A stretch of 64,000 bases of DNA from UBA2126 sp964510385 (GTDB lineage Bacteria > Fidelibacterota > Marinisomatia > Marinisomatales > TCS55). Numbering within the stretch: the stretch's first letter is position 1; the number at the start of each line of letters is the position of its first letter. This document shows positions 50,001-56,434 of this stretch, piece after piece. The position numbers were made by a program, and so were the translations under genes. The stretch covers positions 42,524 to 106,523 of the forward strand of contig CAZECA010000003.1 in the NCBI GenBank assembly GCA_964510385.1. The letters are read 5' to 3'. The notes beneath the pieces were generated by a model. That model made no database searches, was not told the origin of the DNA, and saw only the letters and a program-made list of their open reading frames with translations.

Positions 50001-52240
50001 ACGATGTGACAGCCCCCGCAGCTGTTTCCGGCCTGTCCATCAACCCGGACGTCTGGACCAGCGTGAACGATTTTACATTAACATGGTCTAATCCATCAGA
50101 GCACTCTGGAGTCGCCGGGGCTCACTATAGCATTGATGGTACTGGAGATACATATGTAGAGGGCGAGAATATCTCAACAATGACAGAGCTCTCCCTGCCC
50201 ACTAATCAACTAACAACGTTTGATGTCTGGCTGGAGGATAAGGCTGGCAATCAGGACCAGAGCACATCACAATCTGTTACCGCAAAGTGGGATGACATTC
50301 CGCCGACAGCATTTAACGTTACCTCTCCAGTAGAGGAATGGTATAATACAGTATTACTGCGTTTTGAGTGGTTGGAATCCTCTGATGAAACTGCTGGGCT
50401 AGAATACTATACGCTGGACATTGATGGCGGAAATCTATATCAGCAACACAAAGATTCCACAGGTATCAATATTCCGGATGGGTTTGCAGAGGGAACGCAC
50501 AGCTGGATCATCTCTGCTTATGATAGCGCGGGCAACGAGCGGGTCACCAGCGATCAAACATTCTTCGTGGACTACACTTCTCCTGGCATTTCACATAACC
50601 CAGTTTTGGAGGGAACAGAAAACTCACCCGTTACAGTTACAGCTACATTTACGGATCAAATATCCGGCATCAATGTTGCTGAGCTTTATTACCGCAGAGG
50701 TGGTGAGACGATTTGGCAGGGGCCCATTGATATGACAACACTGAATACCCACCAGATCGCCAGCAGCTTTGTAACATCCGCCGGGCTGGATTATTACATC
50801 TACGCCAGGGATGCCGCGGGAAATGAAACACGAAAACCAGAATCAGACCACTACTCCATCAGCGTGACCATCCCCGGTATGGGGCTTGCGAGTACCGATA
50901 GGTGGCCCACGGGTGTCCCCAACGGTTCATCGGTTTCCAGCTATCAATTGCTTTCATTTCCTGGCCTTGCCGCAAACAATACACCCAACGATTTGCTAAT
51001 CACGACATCACAGTTCCCTGCCTATGATAATACACTGTGGAGGTTTTACACGTATGCAAATAATGATTGGGTTGAATTTGTCAATATCGGCAGCATTGAT
51101 CCTGGAGTCGGCTACATGATGATCGTTAAAGACCCGGAGTATAACGTTTCCACGGGCCAGACACGGACCGTGACCACGGACGAAGATTTTGTTATCGACT
51201 TTGCGGCAGGCGAGTGGGTCATGATCGGAAATCCTTTTGATTTTAATATTCCGCTTGGCAATGTTTTGGTCAATGATTCAACTACCCTGTCCGGTGATCC
51301 TAATTTGTACACTTATGACGGTACAAACGGATGGGTCCCGGTCACCCGTCTTGAACCCTGGAAAGGATATATTTACAAATCTGCAAATGAAAATCAAATT
51401 CGGATAATACCGTTGGAGAACACTGGCGGACTAAAAATATCTGAACCAGCAATGGTCCTGGCTGAGGATGAGTGGTTGGTGGATATCAACGCACGTAATG
51501 GCCTCGGTGTGGACAATCTGAACACTGTGGGTATGATCACCGCCGCCAGTGATGAGTATGATCCCATGGACACTTTTGAGCCGCCCATGGTTCCGGGTGG
51601 TATTTCTCTGAGAATGGATAACAGAGACTGGGCCGAGAATGGAGATATCTATTCATCGGACATTCGCACCGTGAAGGAGGATGGTGAGTTCTGGGACATG
51701 GAGGTCGCCGCGCAGGATGATAAGCACAATGTTTACCTAAAGTTTGAAGGTATTGAAGACATCCCTGCAGAGTTTGATGTGTTCGCAATTGATGTGACCC
51801 TTGGAGTCGCACAGGACTTGCGCTGGAACCCGGTGTACCGTTATGCGGTGAGCAATCCGGAGGCCATCCACGACATTCGCTTCATTGCTGGTACGCGTGA
51901 CTTTGTCAAGTCAAACAACGCAGGTGTGGATCTCTATCCTGAACGATTCAATATCAGTCAGAACTTCCCGAACCCGTTCAACCCGCAGACCTCTGTATTG
52001 ATAACATTAGAAGACATTTCCAGGGTAGACCTGATAGTCTACAATGTGCTGGGTGAGGAAGTGGTCCGGATCGCAGATCGCCAAGCGTTCCCAGCGGGGT
52101 ACCATAATTTTACCTGGCGAGGACTAAATAAGGATGGCAAGCGGGTTGCCAGTGGTGTCTATTTCTACACCACACGGATCACAGATATGTCTGGAAAAAC
52201 TATCATGAACCGGACCAATAAGATGATCATGGTCAAATAG
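38015..52240 (+). CDS. Giant modular surface protein: FN3, beta-helix, Ig-like domains, type IX-type sorting domain
   Basis: 4741 residues. The signal peptide ends at ALAQ. The order by DNA position: jelly-roll-like segment; FN3 at 38548, 39417 and 39685; beta-helix of DUF1565/pectate-lyase type at 39974; FN3 41203; beta-helix 41486; FN3 43363; beta-helix 43652; FN3 44942; beta-helix 45232, 46280 and 47139; Big-like Ig domains at about 48838, 49180 and 49700; FN3/Ig-like units at 50010, 50300 and 50580; a C-terminal module from 50902; and the sorting domain (51935-52237) with FPNPFNP and KMIMVK. No enzyme site seen. It is probably an adhesin or a carbohydrate-binding filament exported by a type IX-like system. 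The alternative ATG at 38003 is four residues longer. A terminator follows at 52267. Confidence 0.9.
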   Translation: MNKKIVFFLVFAFATIALAQDDEIELFSKDFSDGTISPLVPEGNWQIDNNYGNPTPAAKYNYYPSHYNYSHSLTSPDLDGSTVNDSVAFSYDLYLNNYSTSTLEQLSVEIRVDTSWITLATYDNINDDITWGSHTHYVSEYFPTNNNVQIRFRAFGEYSYNLNYWVIDNIKLNGKQDTTPPTPPAGLSASPEDNQVVLSWSSNSEDDLSHYKIYKGDSSPAATLIDSVASNSDGDTSYVDLNVFNGEVYYYRITAVDLAGNESEFSSEVSITPYDPAVGSAVELLSGNSLSNISGNSAGYPINTWYHDHLHQSLYLASELASAGIAPGTSINGIQLWIYQQPGRNLDSLRIAVAQTANTTLSVFETVTIVHGPTNYLQSDFTAGEWHQFVFDTPLVWDGNSNIVIEYSHDNTSYVSGGGIYLRSSGSNKSVRGYSDSGYGHYPFNGMYPAPDNKVAAIKLLLQEAAVQAPTNLAATPGYQRVDLSWTASASSGIAQYMIYRGTSSGDVSLIDSTSSTTYSDLSLTNGTTYYYGIRSINSDGETSANSLLTGATPSVETPLNLSGVPGSQQVTLSWSAPTGDGVARALVYQYGEDGGGITLVDSTNSSNDSTITITDLTNGDQYYFRLSYRGEDNTIGSYSNIIGVMPDYTGPSWYVSTSGSDAGDGSATAPFSKIQQAIDEASENDTIKIRPGTYTGYGNYDINPGKDLVILGVGGADSVTIDVAGNIADRKSGFKLESYSYSSMQIKGLTIINALSSTGSGGAIILSNAGSVTIEDCVIGPGNKAALGAGIYVLNTSATIKKTVIKGNSINMTSGIYDGNVHGVGLYINNTTPSTSTIENSIIRGNGATASGNQNDMYGGGFYVTGNSTTNFINSFIYNNDLSRSGNQGWWSRGGGGAVTNGATVYFVHTDILNNKAENTTSASDGRGGALWLDGNNTSVFFLNSIVWGNVASTSDATEQMLAVENGSYYSFNYSNLQVVVDDPDFEENLFEDPEFNDPENNDFSLSLRSGLLGAGATTAMTSIAGASLITDTDFSGSARPGSGGGNPDIGALESSLAVSPVPNAPTGLTATAADGQVDLSWTASSDADVSKYGIYYGTETGPSVKRAEVSGATSVSVTGLQNNTTYYFRVTAIDADEYESSFSDEVTGVPTFAGETIYVDGSSSQSQETGSATYPFHTIQDAINAEATTNGKRILVLAGTYTYEASDVTFSFSFNDSYGNQTGSFTVSGSSILDLNFSHSNTNSFPGSTWTISSNSYFNSINNFSISATSESNTSFNFSTSSSPTLTGPTGAYMYGTSVNVWQSSSFSQAVLDLVGKNIVLEAVSGPDSTFIDGEGDYSALDMNAQVDDYDGYSSATEFIGFTFKDGPDDGSLIHIIGPEISSDLDWAPTFTNCRFIDTEMSVDVPEHAPIVVYNAEPVFEGCEFRNLNLEANSSYFDGDIYGPIRLYGTSSFSGGSYDTTAYRPQFKNCVIAGNSLKRSTNYYSGNLNLNGGAVSVGFGMIPYFENTRIDSNLVDIQSGRNGQRDAGFGGGIYLSHYLFRGERIRFVNCSISANSVIADDIYGGGIYVQYPSVSFINTVITNNELDGQHADNNDWGNAQGAGIHYNVSYSWNTNNEEDPDIRIVNSTIADNSIKNIAENFNNVGGAGINRNDVDGHSTIIFNSIVYNNEIEGYLESQNYRMNLSAYNNAYGDEDADIDYSIIEYFTETGLEEDDLVDTDPGFVGSGDYSLAASSVAIGRGTDEYENIDAPAFDYNSSIRPNPDGSDPDLGAFENSLSSTPYPNKPQSLSVASERDSSIVLSWTANSEDDLAKYRIYYGTSSATTLLDSVSGTPSYTAEGLNNYTTYYFAVSAVDLDGYESGKSNEVSGEPKWIGPNWYVDTDNGSSSGDGSPANPFREIQDAIDAVDPLSRNDGLKDTVLVLPGTYDRSGDQNLYFKYTEGNYDGNPKNLVLKSRDGAATTILDGEGGKRLFQITDGTDTTLQIIGFTITNGGEDDGSGNAVKIQGQNYWDHDQGVQVTYPSGVTFRKCIFTANGTAESTEEPPVIYLYQGFAVLEDCEITENILSLNSSSSAQGGAIYMNDNSGVTLVRTKILDNQLTSSSTNAKGAGIYSTWSDNQLLVLNSVIARNTTSAGGFGWSQGAGICWYGGTIDIVNSTIVDNVCESNNSSSQGAALYLSGSQNVDGTMLTMFNSIVYGNTPIDDQLYIDPNNDNFDIDHYISYSLLQGTDINNYEDGIFEANPEFADSTYVLHERSPAIGAGSDESENTEGDEIYPPTVDILGNARPIPDGSNPDLGAYEHELAVTPYPALVENLTAEPQHMSVELEWDYHDEQDVLMYIAYMAEDSINFSAVDTVEGRFSTRTTIGGLVNGTDYWFYLTAVDSADYESSPTLHAVTSPFFQGPVWIVDDGGGSSNGEGSPEDPMKYIRDAIEESADGDTVMILPGQYDHAKNRNLDFQYNNNVAQNGIKNLTLIGSGGADTTVIDLDGNDFIDFENGESDSRIEGLTITNSSSGAVRVSNSSVSIKNCVFQDNSNTNQNGGAVLVENSNQPVQIENTKFDNNSSNFRGGAVALWSDGGEVFIANCIFINNNANEVSGAVHKDQNTNLMIINSLFQDNTTQSTFGAAGISIMQDLGYAEIINSVFINNTLSNGLDGDVDGPAYVDHTILQSETSPVFSSGDNYVFPDISTTYDTEFSPSIGSGMNDFFSEILDDDVIVSDYMETDYYGNARIQPAGSKIDIGPIEHERWEQRRKVFYLATDGDDSNDGLTDDSPLLTLAEAFSKSVIRDTIELSAGTYSGADNRDLLFNGVDRIIRSTSGAESTIIDCENMGPAFVINDEETDSTIISGITIQNGLSEYGGAVNISGTDPVFDGVIFRYNHATVSGGAVYANDSDAEFVNCVFNWNSGAESTVLYAENSDIGMDFITATGNGGDGEVSFSGDVHISNSILWGNSPVDADVTIAYSDIMGGSDGEGNYNGRPGFIDGFNGNFNLQDWSPVIGQAEDSTGVGFDIDGNARPENSPDMGAYENALDTPSIYTSQQWFVSPTGTDSARVGMGTDSDPFGSIQYALNHAIYDDEVRIRPGAYDENLNNWGKDLLIVGDGVSHPNNEVAINGSFEISGGTPGLYDLHLINEESDVLQINNDAIATLYNLLVTDSDYSGVSINDDASAYMYSVTIYNNWKGIYENTSGTVSAVNSILWDNITATYGLPDIAYSNVQADSGVTYSGLGNINADPNFIVDSLDFNLQITSPCIDAGDPSEGLESDSTVIDMGAFPLIREFLEGTSDGNIVINNDEPAVITEDFTLGEGDTLTIDPGATVYFDPGVTMTVDGIMAASGDANNPISFESSNPDSGYGGVIINTESDGGRDHTPVLYEYLLIQDVGSEYIPLTISGDAELNHVTIAGNEHATSLLVIAGSGSVDLNYSILEGDTSGAIDATGSFWSEHLSTDQFVDYANGDYTLLSSADAIDADTTGDYVDPDYTFGDAGCFYHDQSAYPAGSISFLYPASGDTILVSPDSSASPVYGLGVSAQVFNTIGHYKTNTYTQWASAGPVDGSLSSEYSATSDLRGIVHQTFYTSSTAGDLNSMTVSEDGVTAQSGHFNIVPGNPDSVWVNEQTEMSMTQLDTLTITANIFDQFGNLVSDGESVTWSAIVETGAGEGFTLSESTSSTADGSVSVTLSTDPTDNSLAVGDQVEIQAVSGSGTHESALITIIPDDIYNLTMPEELTDGDLEISADVGTYSIEATLIDTFDNALEGVEVNWEVVLGSGTGESLSAASSLTNSSGTASTILNTSTVSGSEYTVHAWVTDDALLSAIMGNDRSVASTSQGHHQVRSGKKGAVGAPQPVNEIQVVSLPVRITETSSTSDDDVSRDHSVYDLDDTTAVIHVLPGVTASVSLPQDSVDVLLEDEFQVEGTVSDQFGNMVADGTPVNWEIIQSNSSIFPITITSMDDVTTDGKAAIDLRIETSAPWEFDFTIQLTSENIIGETGTFNVHDVTAPAAVSGLSINPDVWTSVNDFTLTWSNPSEHSGVAGAHYSIDGTGDTYVEGENISTMTELSLPTNQLTTFDVWLEDKAGNQDQSTSQSVTAKWDDIPPTAFNVTSPVEEWYNTVLLRFEWLESSDETAGLEYYTLDIDGGNLYQQHKDSTGINIPDGFAEGTHSWIISAYDSAGNERVTSDQTFFVDYTSPGISHNPVLEGTENSPVTVTATFTDQISGINVAELYYRRGGETIWQGPIDMTTLNTHQIASSFVTSAGLDYYIYARDAAGNETRKPESDHYSISVTIPGMGLASTDRWPTGVPNGSSVSSYQLLSFPGLAANNTPNDLLITTSQFPAYDNTLWRFYTYANNDWVEFVNIGSIDPGVGYMMIVKDPEYNVSTGQTRTVTTDEDFVIDFAAGEWVMIGNPFDFNIPLGNVLVNDSTTLSGDPNLYTYDGTNGWVPVTRLEPWKGYIYKSANENQIRIIPLENTGGLKISEPAMVLAEDEWLVDINARNGLGVDNLNTVGMITAASDEYDPMDTFEPPMVPGGISLRMDNRDWAENGDIYSSDIRTVKEDGEFWDMEVAAQDDKHNVYLKFEGIEDIPAEFDVFAIDVTLGVAQDLRWNPVYRYAVSNPEAIHDIRFIAGTRDFVKSNNAGVDLYPERFNISQNFPNPFNPQTSVLITLEDISRVDLIVYNVLGEEVVRIADRQAFPAGYHNFTWRGLNKDGKRVASGVYFYTTRITDMSGKTIMNRTNKMIMVK
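39974..47850 (+). repeat. Repeated FN3 plus beta-helix modules inside the giant gene
   Basis: Six beta-helix blocks each open with a line of the form WYVS/D-GS--GDGS--PF--IQ-AID and close with a phrase such as NARPIPDGSNPDLGAYEHEL or ARPENSPDMGAYENAL (starts at about 39974, 41486, 43652, 45232, 46280 and 47139). FN3 domains separate the first four; the last three beta-helix blocks follow one another directly. The repetition is at protein level; DNA copies have diverged. Confidence 0.8.
41630..41950 (+). other. Ser/Asn/Phe-rich insertion within the second beta-helix module
   Basis: About 105 residues between GTYTYE and LVGKNIVLEAV, rich in S, N, F and T. They fall exactly where the sister modules pass directly from the GTY motif to the -NLVLK- strand. 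It keeps the reading frame. It may be an extra loop or beta blanket on the helix. Confidence 0.55.
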
Positions 52241-52266
52241 AATTCGAGGTATCCCAGCACCTTCTG

Positions 52267-52298
52267 AAAAGGGCTTCCATTTGGAGGCCCTTTTTTTT
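52267..52298 (+). terminator. Intrinsic terminator after the giant gene
   Basis: AAAAGGGCTTCC (52267-52278) pairs with GGAGGCCCTTTT around an ATTT loop, with one T-G wobble, and runs into eight T. It ends the first half of the surface locus. The second half begins with its own good ribosome site at 52398. Confidence 0.9.
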
Positions 52299-52406
52299 AT
52301 TTATTTAGTGCCCACCATTTTTAACAAATGTTGCCTTCATCAGGAATTTCGATTTAGTTTGGTGGTAGATTTAACGTAATGCCAACGCCTCTCAATAAGG
52401 AGATCC

Positions 52407-53132
52407 ATGAAGAATACATCACACTTATTAATTGTCTTTCTTTCTGTTTCATTACTTTTAGGACAAGAAGAATCCCCTCCCGCAGGCCAAGAAGAATCCC
52501 CTTCTGAATCGAAAACTACCACAGCCGTTGTTGATTTTGATGGTCTGGGCATCACATCCATGGAATCTATCGCTCTGACACAAAGACTGGTAGGTGAGAT
52601 GGTGAACACAAATGTATTTATCCTTGTGGACCGTTCACAGATGGAAGAGGTTTTGAGTGAAAAAGGTTTTCAACAATCAGGATGCACATCTGCCGAGTGT
52701 GCAGTGGAGATCGGAAATTTACTTGGTGTACAGCAGATGGTCACCGGTTCATTCGGGAAAATAGGCGAAACATATACGATTGAGGCAAAGCTTTTTTCTG
52801 TTGAGACCAGCGAGATGATCCGAGCGGTGAATAAGACTTATGAGGGAGCCGTGGATGGACTGATAACTCAGGTTGAAATAGTGGCCTGGGATCTAGCCGG
52901 GATTGAGCCCCCTGATGCATTAAAACTGAGAGCGGGCATACCACTTGAGGAACAAAAGGCTTCATCTTCCGGGAAAAGAAACTGGATGCTCTGGGGCGGC
53001 CTTTTAGCTCTAGCTGGAGCTGGAGCCGCTATTGCTCTTTCCGGCGGCGAGGATGACTCCGGTGCCGGTGACCTGGGTGAGCCTCCGCCCCCACCACCGT
53101 CTCCTAGAGCGCTATTGGGAGGTGGACGATGA
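52407..53132 (+). CDS. CsgG/TolB-N-like protein with C-terminal membrane anchor (paralogue B)
   Basis: 241 residues with a strong AAGGAG ribosome site. The signal peptide ends at LLGQ, followed by a short duplicated stretch (GQEESP twice). Its core matches paralogue A closely by eye: VVDFDGLGITSMES, ILVDRSQMEEVLSEKGFQQ, CTSAEC (93-98), LLGVQQMVTGSFGKIGETYT and DGLITQVE. It also ends in a hydrophobic helix (about 193-212), an acidic stretch and six prolines. Its stop overlaps the ATG of the cytochrome-lectin gene (ATGA), so the two proteins are made together, as paralogue A is with the giant protein. Confidence 0.8.
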   Translation: MKNTSHLLIVFLSVSLLLGQEESPPAGQEESPSESKTTTAVVDFDGLGITSMESIALTQRLVGEMVNTNVFILVDRSQMEEVLSEKGFQQSGCTSAECAVEIGNLLGVQQMVTGSFGKIGETYTIEAKLFSVETSEMIRAVNKTYEGAVDGLITQVEIVAWDLAGIEPPDALKLRAGIPLEEQKASSSGKRNWMLWGGLLALAGAGAAIALSGGEDDSGAGDLGEPPPPPPSPRALLGGGR

Positions 53133-56100
53133 AAAAGATAATCATATTTTTAGCCTTGCCAATTTATATCAGTGCCCAGGTTGACTATTATGGACAGATA
53201 CAGCCCATATGGGATAATAATTGCACGTCCTGCCACTCTGGGGGCAGCCCAAGCGGGGATCTGATTCTAGATGCCAGCGAAAGCTATAACAATCTTGTAA
53301 ATGTACAGTCATTTAGCTATCATCCAGACATGCGGGTGGTGCCCAATCAGCCAAATAACTCTGTATTGTACCACAAGCTTTTTGCCACAGGGCAGTTCGG
53401 GGACATGATGCCCCCGGGCGGACAGTTGCCCTTGAGTGAGAGGTTGCTTGTTCAGACATGGATCAATGAAGGAGCAGAAGAAACGGGTGTTGGAGGTACC
53501 ATATCGGGCTATATATCACTCGATCAAGAGTATCCTTTTGGCCAGATTTATATAGAGCTCCATATGCCAGATGGAGATCATGTAGAATTAAACTGGGGCG
53601 AAGATCCGCCTTTCTATGATATTTCATATGAATTTAATAGTCCAGGCATTGTTGAGGACTGCGGCTATTATATAGAGGCATACTTTGATGTGAATGATAA
53701 TGGTCAATTTGACTATGGAGAACCAAATGCTCTTCACCATACATGTGTCCCGGCAGGCGATATATTGACAAATTTCGATTTACCCTTGTCCATCGGTAGC
53801 GGACCAAACTTTATTGACTATATTTCACCAGTTTGGGAAGAAATCTGGGTTGCGGGTACGGAAGAGACAATTGAGTGGGAATCCATAACGGATGACGGAT
53901 ACGATTATCCTCTTAACATTGATCTGCATTATGGTTATGAGTTTTATCAAAATATTGTAACAAATACTCAAAGTGGCAGCAACGGAGGGAGCTATAACTG
54001 GTCCATCCCCTCTGACATACCAAGTGGTTACTACGAAATCTGGCTCTGGCACGGAAGCTATTCTATGAATAAAGCGAGCTCTTTTAATATTGTAAATACC
54101 ACAGAGAATTTTATTTATATCGGCAATTTTGAAAACTCTGATTATTATTTATCCAATTATAGGGAAACATGGAAAAATGCTAACGAAATGATTGAAAGCT
54201 GGGTACAACCAGGGCATCATTTAGTTACCATTGGATCTCATGAAGAAAATGAATTCATTAATGATGCCCGTGAGTGGAACATAGGTGGTGAACCTATCTG
54301 GATTGGCTTCACAGATGATGAAGAAGAGGGAAACTGGCGCTGGGTCACAGATGAAGATGTAACCTATACTAACTGGAGCGATGGGGAGCCGAACAACTCT
54401 GGGGCTGGAGAAAACTATGCTCAGATTTGGCAAAATGGACAGTGGAATGATCATAATGAGGATGAATTATCATATTTCATTTATGAGGTGTCCCCTAGCC
54501 TAGGCAAAATCTCTGGTGAAGTTATAGTGGAGAGAGCCATAAGCGGTGCAATATATGTAGACCTTTACTTTCCAGGGAGCGTCATGAACCAGGATCCACC
54601 GGACATGAGCTTGCCCGCTGAACATGTAGACCTGAGCCCTGGAAATACTTGGTACTATGAGTTCAATAATCTTATGGATGGAAGCTACACCGTTCAGGCG
54701 TTCATTGACGCAGATGGATCACCTAATGCTGGCACCGGAGAATGTGATGAAGGCTGGGACCTGGGCTCCTGGACAGGAGATATTTTTATCAATAATAGCA
54801 GCGATGAGCATGCCGATATTTTTGTAGGTGAGTGCGGCGGCGAGCCTGACCACCCGGTCATCAGTAACTTTGAGGTGGCCAGCGGAGATGCATATGTTAA
54901 CTCGGATGTGGAAGTCTATATTAATCTGGAAACCATGTCCGGCATAGCTGAGGCAAGTTTTACGATCATCAATGGAACCGGGCTAACCCATGACTGGGAT
55001 TTGACAATGCATGACAGTACTTGGGGTCAAGGCACCATTACATCAGAGCATGTCACCATGGAAGGATTAATGGTCCAGTTCTATGCCAAGAGCAATAGTG
55101 GCGATGTGACCGTATCAGACTGGTACGATGTGCCCGTACATTTTGACCATTATAACTTTGTTTACCTGCCCCATAAGGAATATATGATGGTCTCATTCCC
55201 GGGTAATCTGGATGATAATAATGCTGTAAGTGTTATCGCCAATACATTGGGTGATCCCGATCCTGCCCGGTGGAGATCATTTGGCTATAATAGCTCAACG
55301 GGACAGTACGAAGAGAACGCAGGATACTTTGCCGCAGGACGGGCTTTATGGGTTATCACGGATGAAACATCAAATAGTTTGTCAGGCGGCAGTGGAAAAG
55401 TTAACTCTTTTAAGAGTCCGCATGTTATCACACTGGGTCAGGGTTGGAACATGGTGGGCAGTCCCTATGCATTTCCATTGGACATAGAAGAAATGGTCAG
55501 CTCTTCCGGAGACGTTGAACTGGTCTTCTATGAGTATGATGGTACCGGCTATCATATTGTCCCTGTGTTGACCGATGGGTACGGTTACTGGGTCTGGTCC
55601 AATGAGGATGGGGCCCAGCTCACATTTGATGTGGAGTCCACTCTTGGATCACAAAAACTGTTGTCAGGCGGCTGGGAGATGAACCTTACGGCCAGCGTTA
55701 ACGGTTTTTACGATGCGGTGAATAAGCTGGGGGCCCATCCCCAGGCCCTGGACGAGCGTGACATATTGGATGCTCACGAGCCCCCGGTCATCGGCGAATA
55801 CATTCAAATGGCTTTCCAAAACTATAATTGGCAGGACGCTGGACTGTATTCAAAAGACATTCGCTCAGAGGGTAGCTCTCATTATGTTTGGGATCTGACA
55901 GTCCGGTCCAATATTGCTGGTCAGGTGAATATAATTGCCCTGGATGTATCATCAATTCCGTTAGAATTTGGTGCTGTGTTAGTGGATCTGGAGAATAAGG
56001 TCCAGCATGATATACGCTCCCTTGAAACATATTCCTACGTCAGTATTGGAGATGAAGAGCCACATTCATTCAGAGTGGTCGTTGGGCTACCGGACGATGT

Positions 56101-56434
56101 TTCCAAAACAATGGATGAGCTGGACATCCTCCCAACAGAATTTTCTGTTAGTCAGAATACACCCAACCCGTTTAACCCGGTGACATCCATTCGTATCGAA
56201 TTGATCGATGATGCATTGGTGACCATGAAAGTGTATAATGTCCTGGGTGAGGAAGTATCCACGCTCCTCAATAATGCCCCATTGGAAAGCGGGTATCATC
56301 AGGTAATATTTAACGGGAAAGATATGAACAACAACAATGTCCCATCAGGGTTGTATTTATATCAAACGATCATCCGTAACAACGACGGATCTTTGCTCCA
56401 TATGAACACACATAAAATGATCATGGTAAAATAA
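53129..56434 (+). CDS. Surface protein with cytochrome-c-like motif, C-type lectin domain and sorting domain
   Basis: 1101 residues. The signal peptide ends near ISAQ. Residues 32-36, CTSCH, form a haem c site in a planctomycete-type cytochrome domain (IQPIWDNNCTSCHSGGSPSG; MMPPGG may supply the Met ligand). After beta-rich domains, residues about 328-455 (54110-54492) are a C-type lectin domain with WIGFTDDEEEGNWRWVTDE, the EPN motif and WND, the pattern linked to mannose-type binding in animal lectins. The last 430 residues match the giant protein's C-terminal module, ending with TPNPFNP and KMIMVK. It may carry electrons and bind glycans at the cell surface; both are inferences. The stop overlaps the FecR gene start by one base. 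Confidence 0.85.
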   Translation: MKKIIIFLALPIYISAQVDYYGQIQPIWDNNCTSCHSGGSPSGDLILDASESYNNLVNVQSFSYHPDMRVVPNQPNNSVLYHKLFATGQFGDMMPPGGQLPLSERLLVQTWINEGAEETGVGGTISGYISLDQEYPFGQIYIELHMPDGDHVELNWGEDPPFYDISYEFNSPGIVEDCGYYIEAYFDVNDNGQFDYGEPNALHHTCVPAGDILTNFDLPLSIGSGPNFIDYISPVWEEIWVAGTEETIEWESITDDGYDYPLNIDLHYGYEFYQNIVTNTQSGSNGGSYNWSIPSDIPSGYYEIWLWHGSYSMNKASSFNIVNTTENFIYIGNFENSDYYLSNYRETWKNANEMIESWVQPGHHLVTIGSHEENEFINDAREWNIGGEPIWIGFTDDEEEGNWRWVTDEDVTYTNWSDGEPNNSGAGENYAQIWQNGQWNDHNEDELSYFIYEVSPSLGKISGEVIVERAISGAIYVDLYFPGSVMNQDPPDMSLPAEHVDLSPGNTWYYEFNNLMDGSYTVQAFIDADGSPNAGTGECDEGWDLGSWTGDIFINNSSDEHADIFVGECGGEPDHPVISNFEVASGDAYVNSDVEVYINLETMSGIAEASFTIINGTGLTHDWDLTMHDSTWGQGTITSEHVTMEGLMVQFYAKSNSGDVTVSDWYDVPVHFDHYNFVYLPHKEYMMVSFPGNLDDNNAVSVIANTLGDPDPARWRSFGYNSSTGQYEENAGYFAAGRALWVITDETSNSLSGGSGKVNSFKSPHVITLGQGWNMVGSPYAFPLDIEEMVSSSGDVELVFYEYDGTGYHIVPVLTDGYGYWVWSNEDGAQLTFDVESTLGSQKLLSGGWEMNLTASVNGFYDAVNKLGAHPQALDERDILDAHEPPVIGEYIQMAFQNYNWQDAGLYSKDIRSEGSSHYVWDLTVRSNIAGQVNIIALDVSSIPLEFGAVLVDLENKVQHDIRSLETYSYVSIGDEEPHSFRVVVGLPDDVSKTMDELDILPTEFSVSQNTPNPFNPVTSIRIELIDDALVTMKVYNVLGEEVSTLLNNAPLESGYHQVIFNGKDMNNNNVPSGLYLYQTIIRNNDGSLLHMNTHKMIMVK

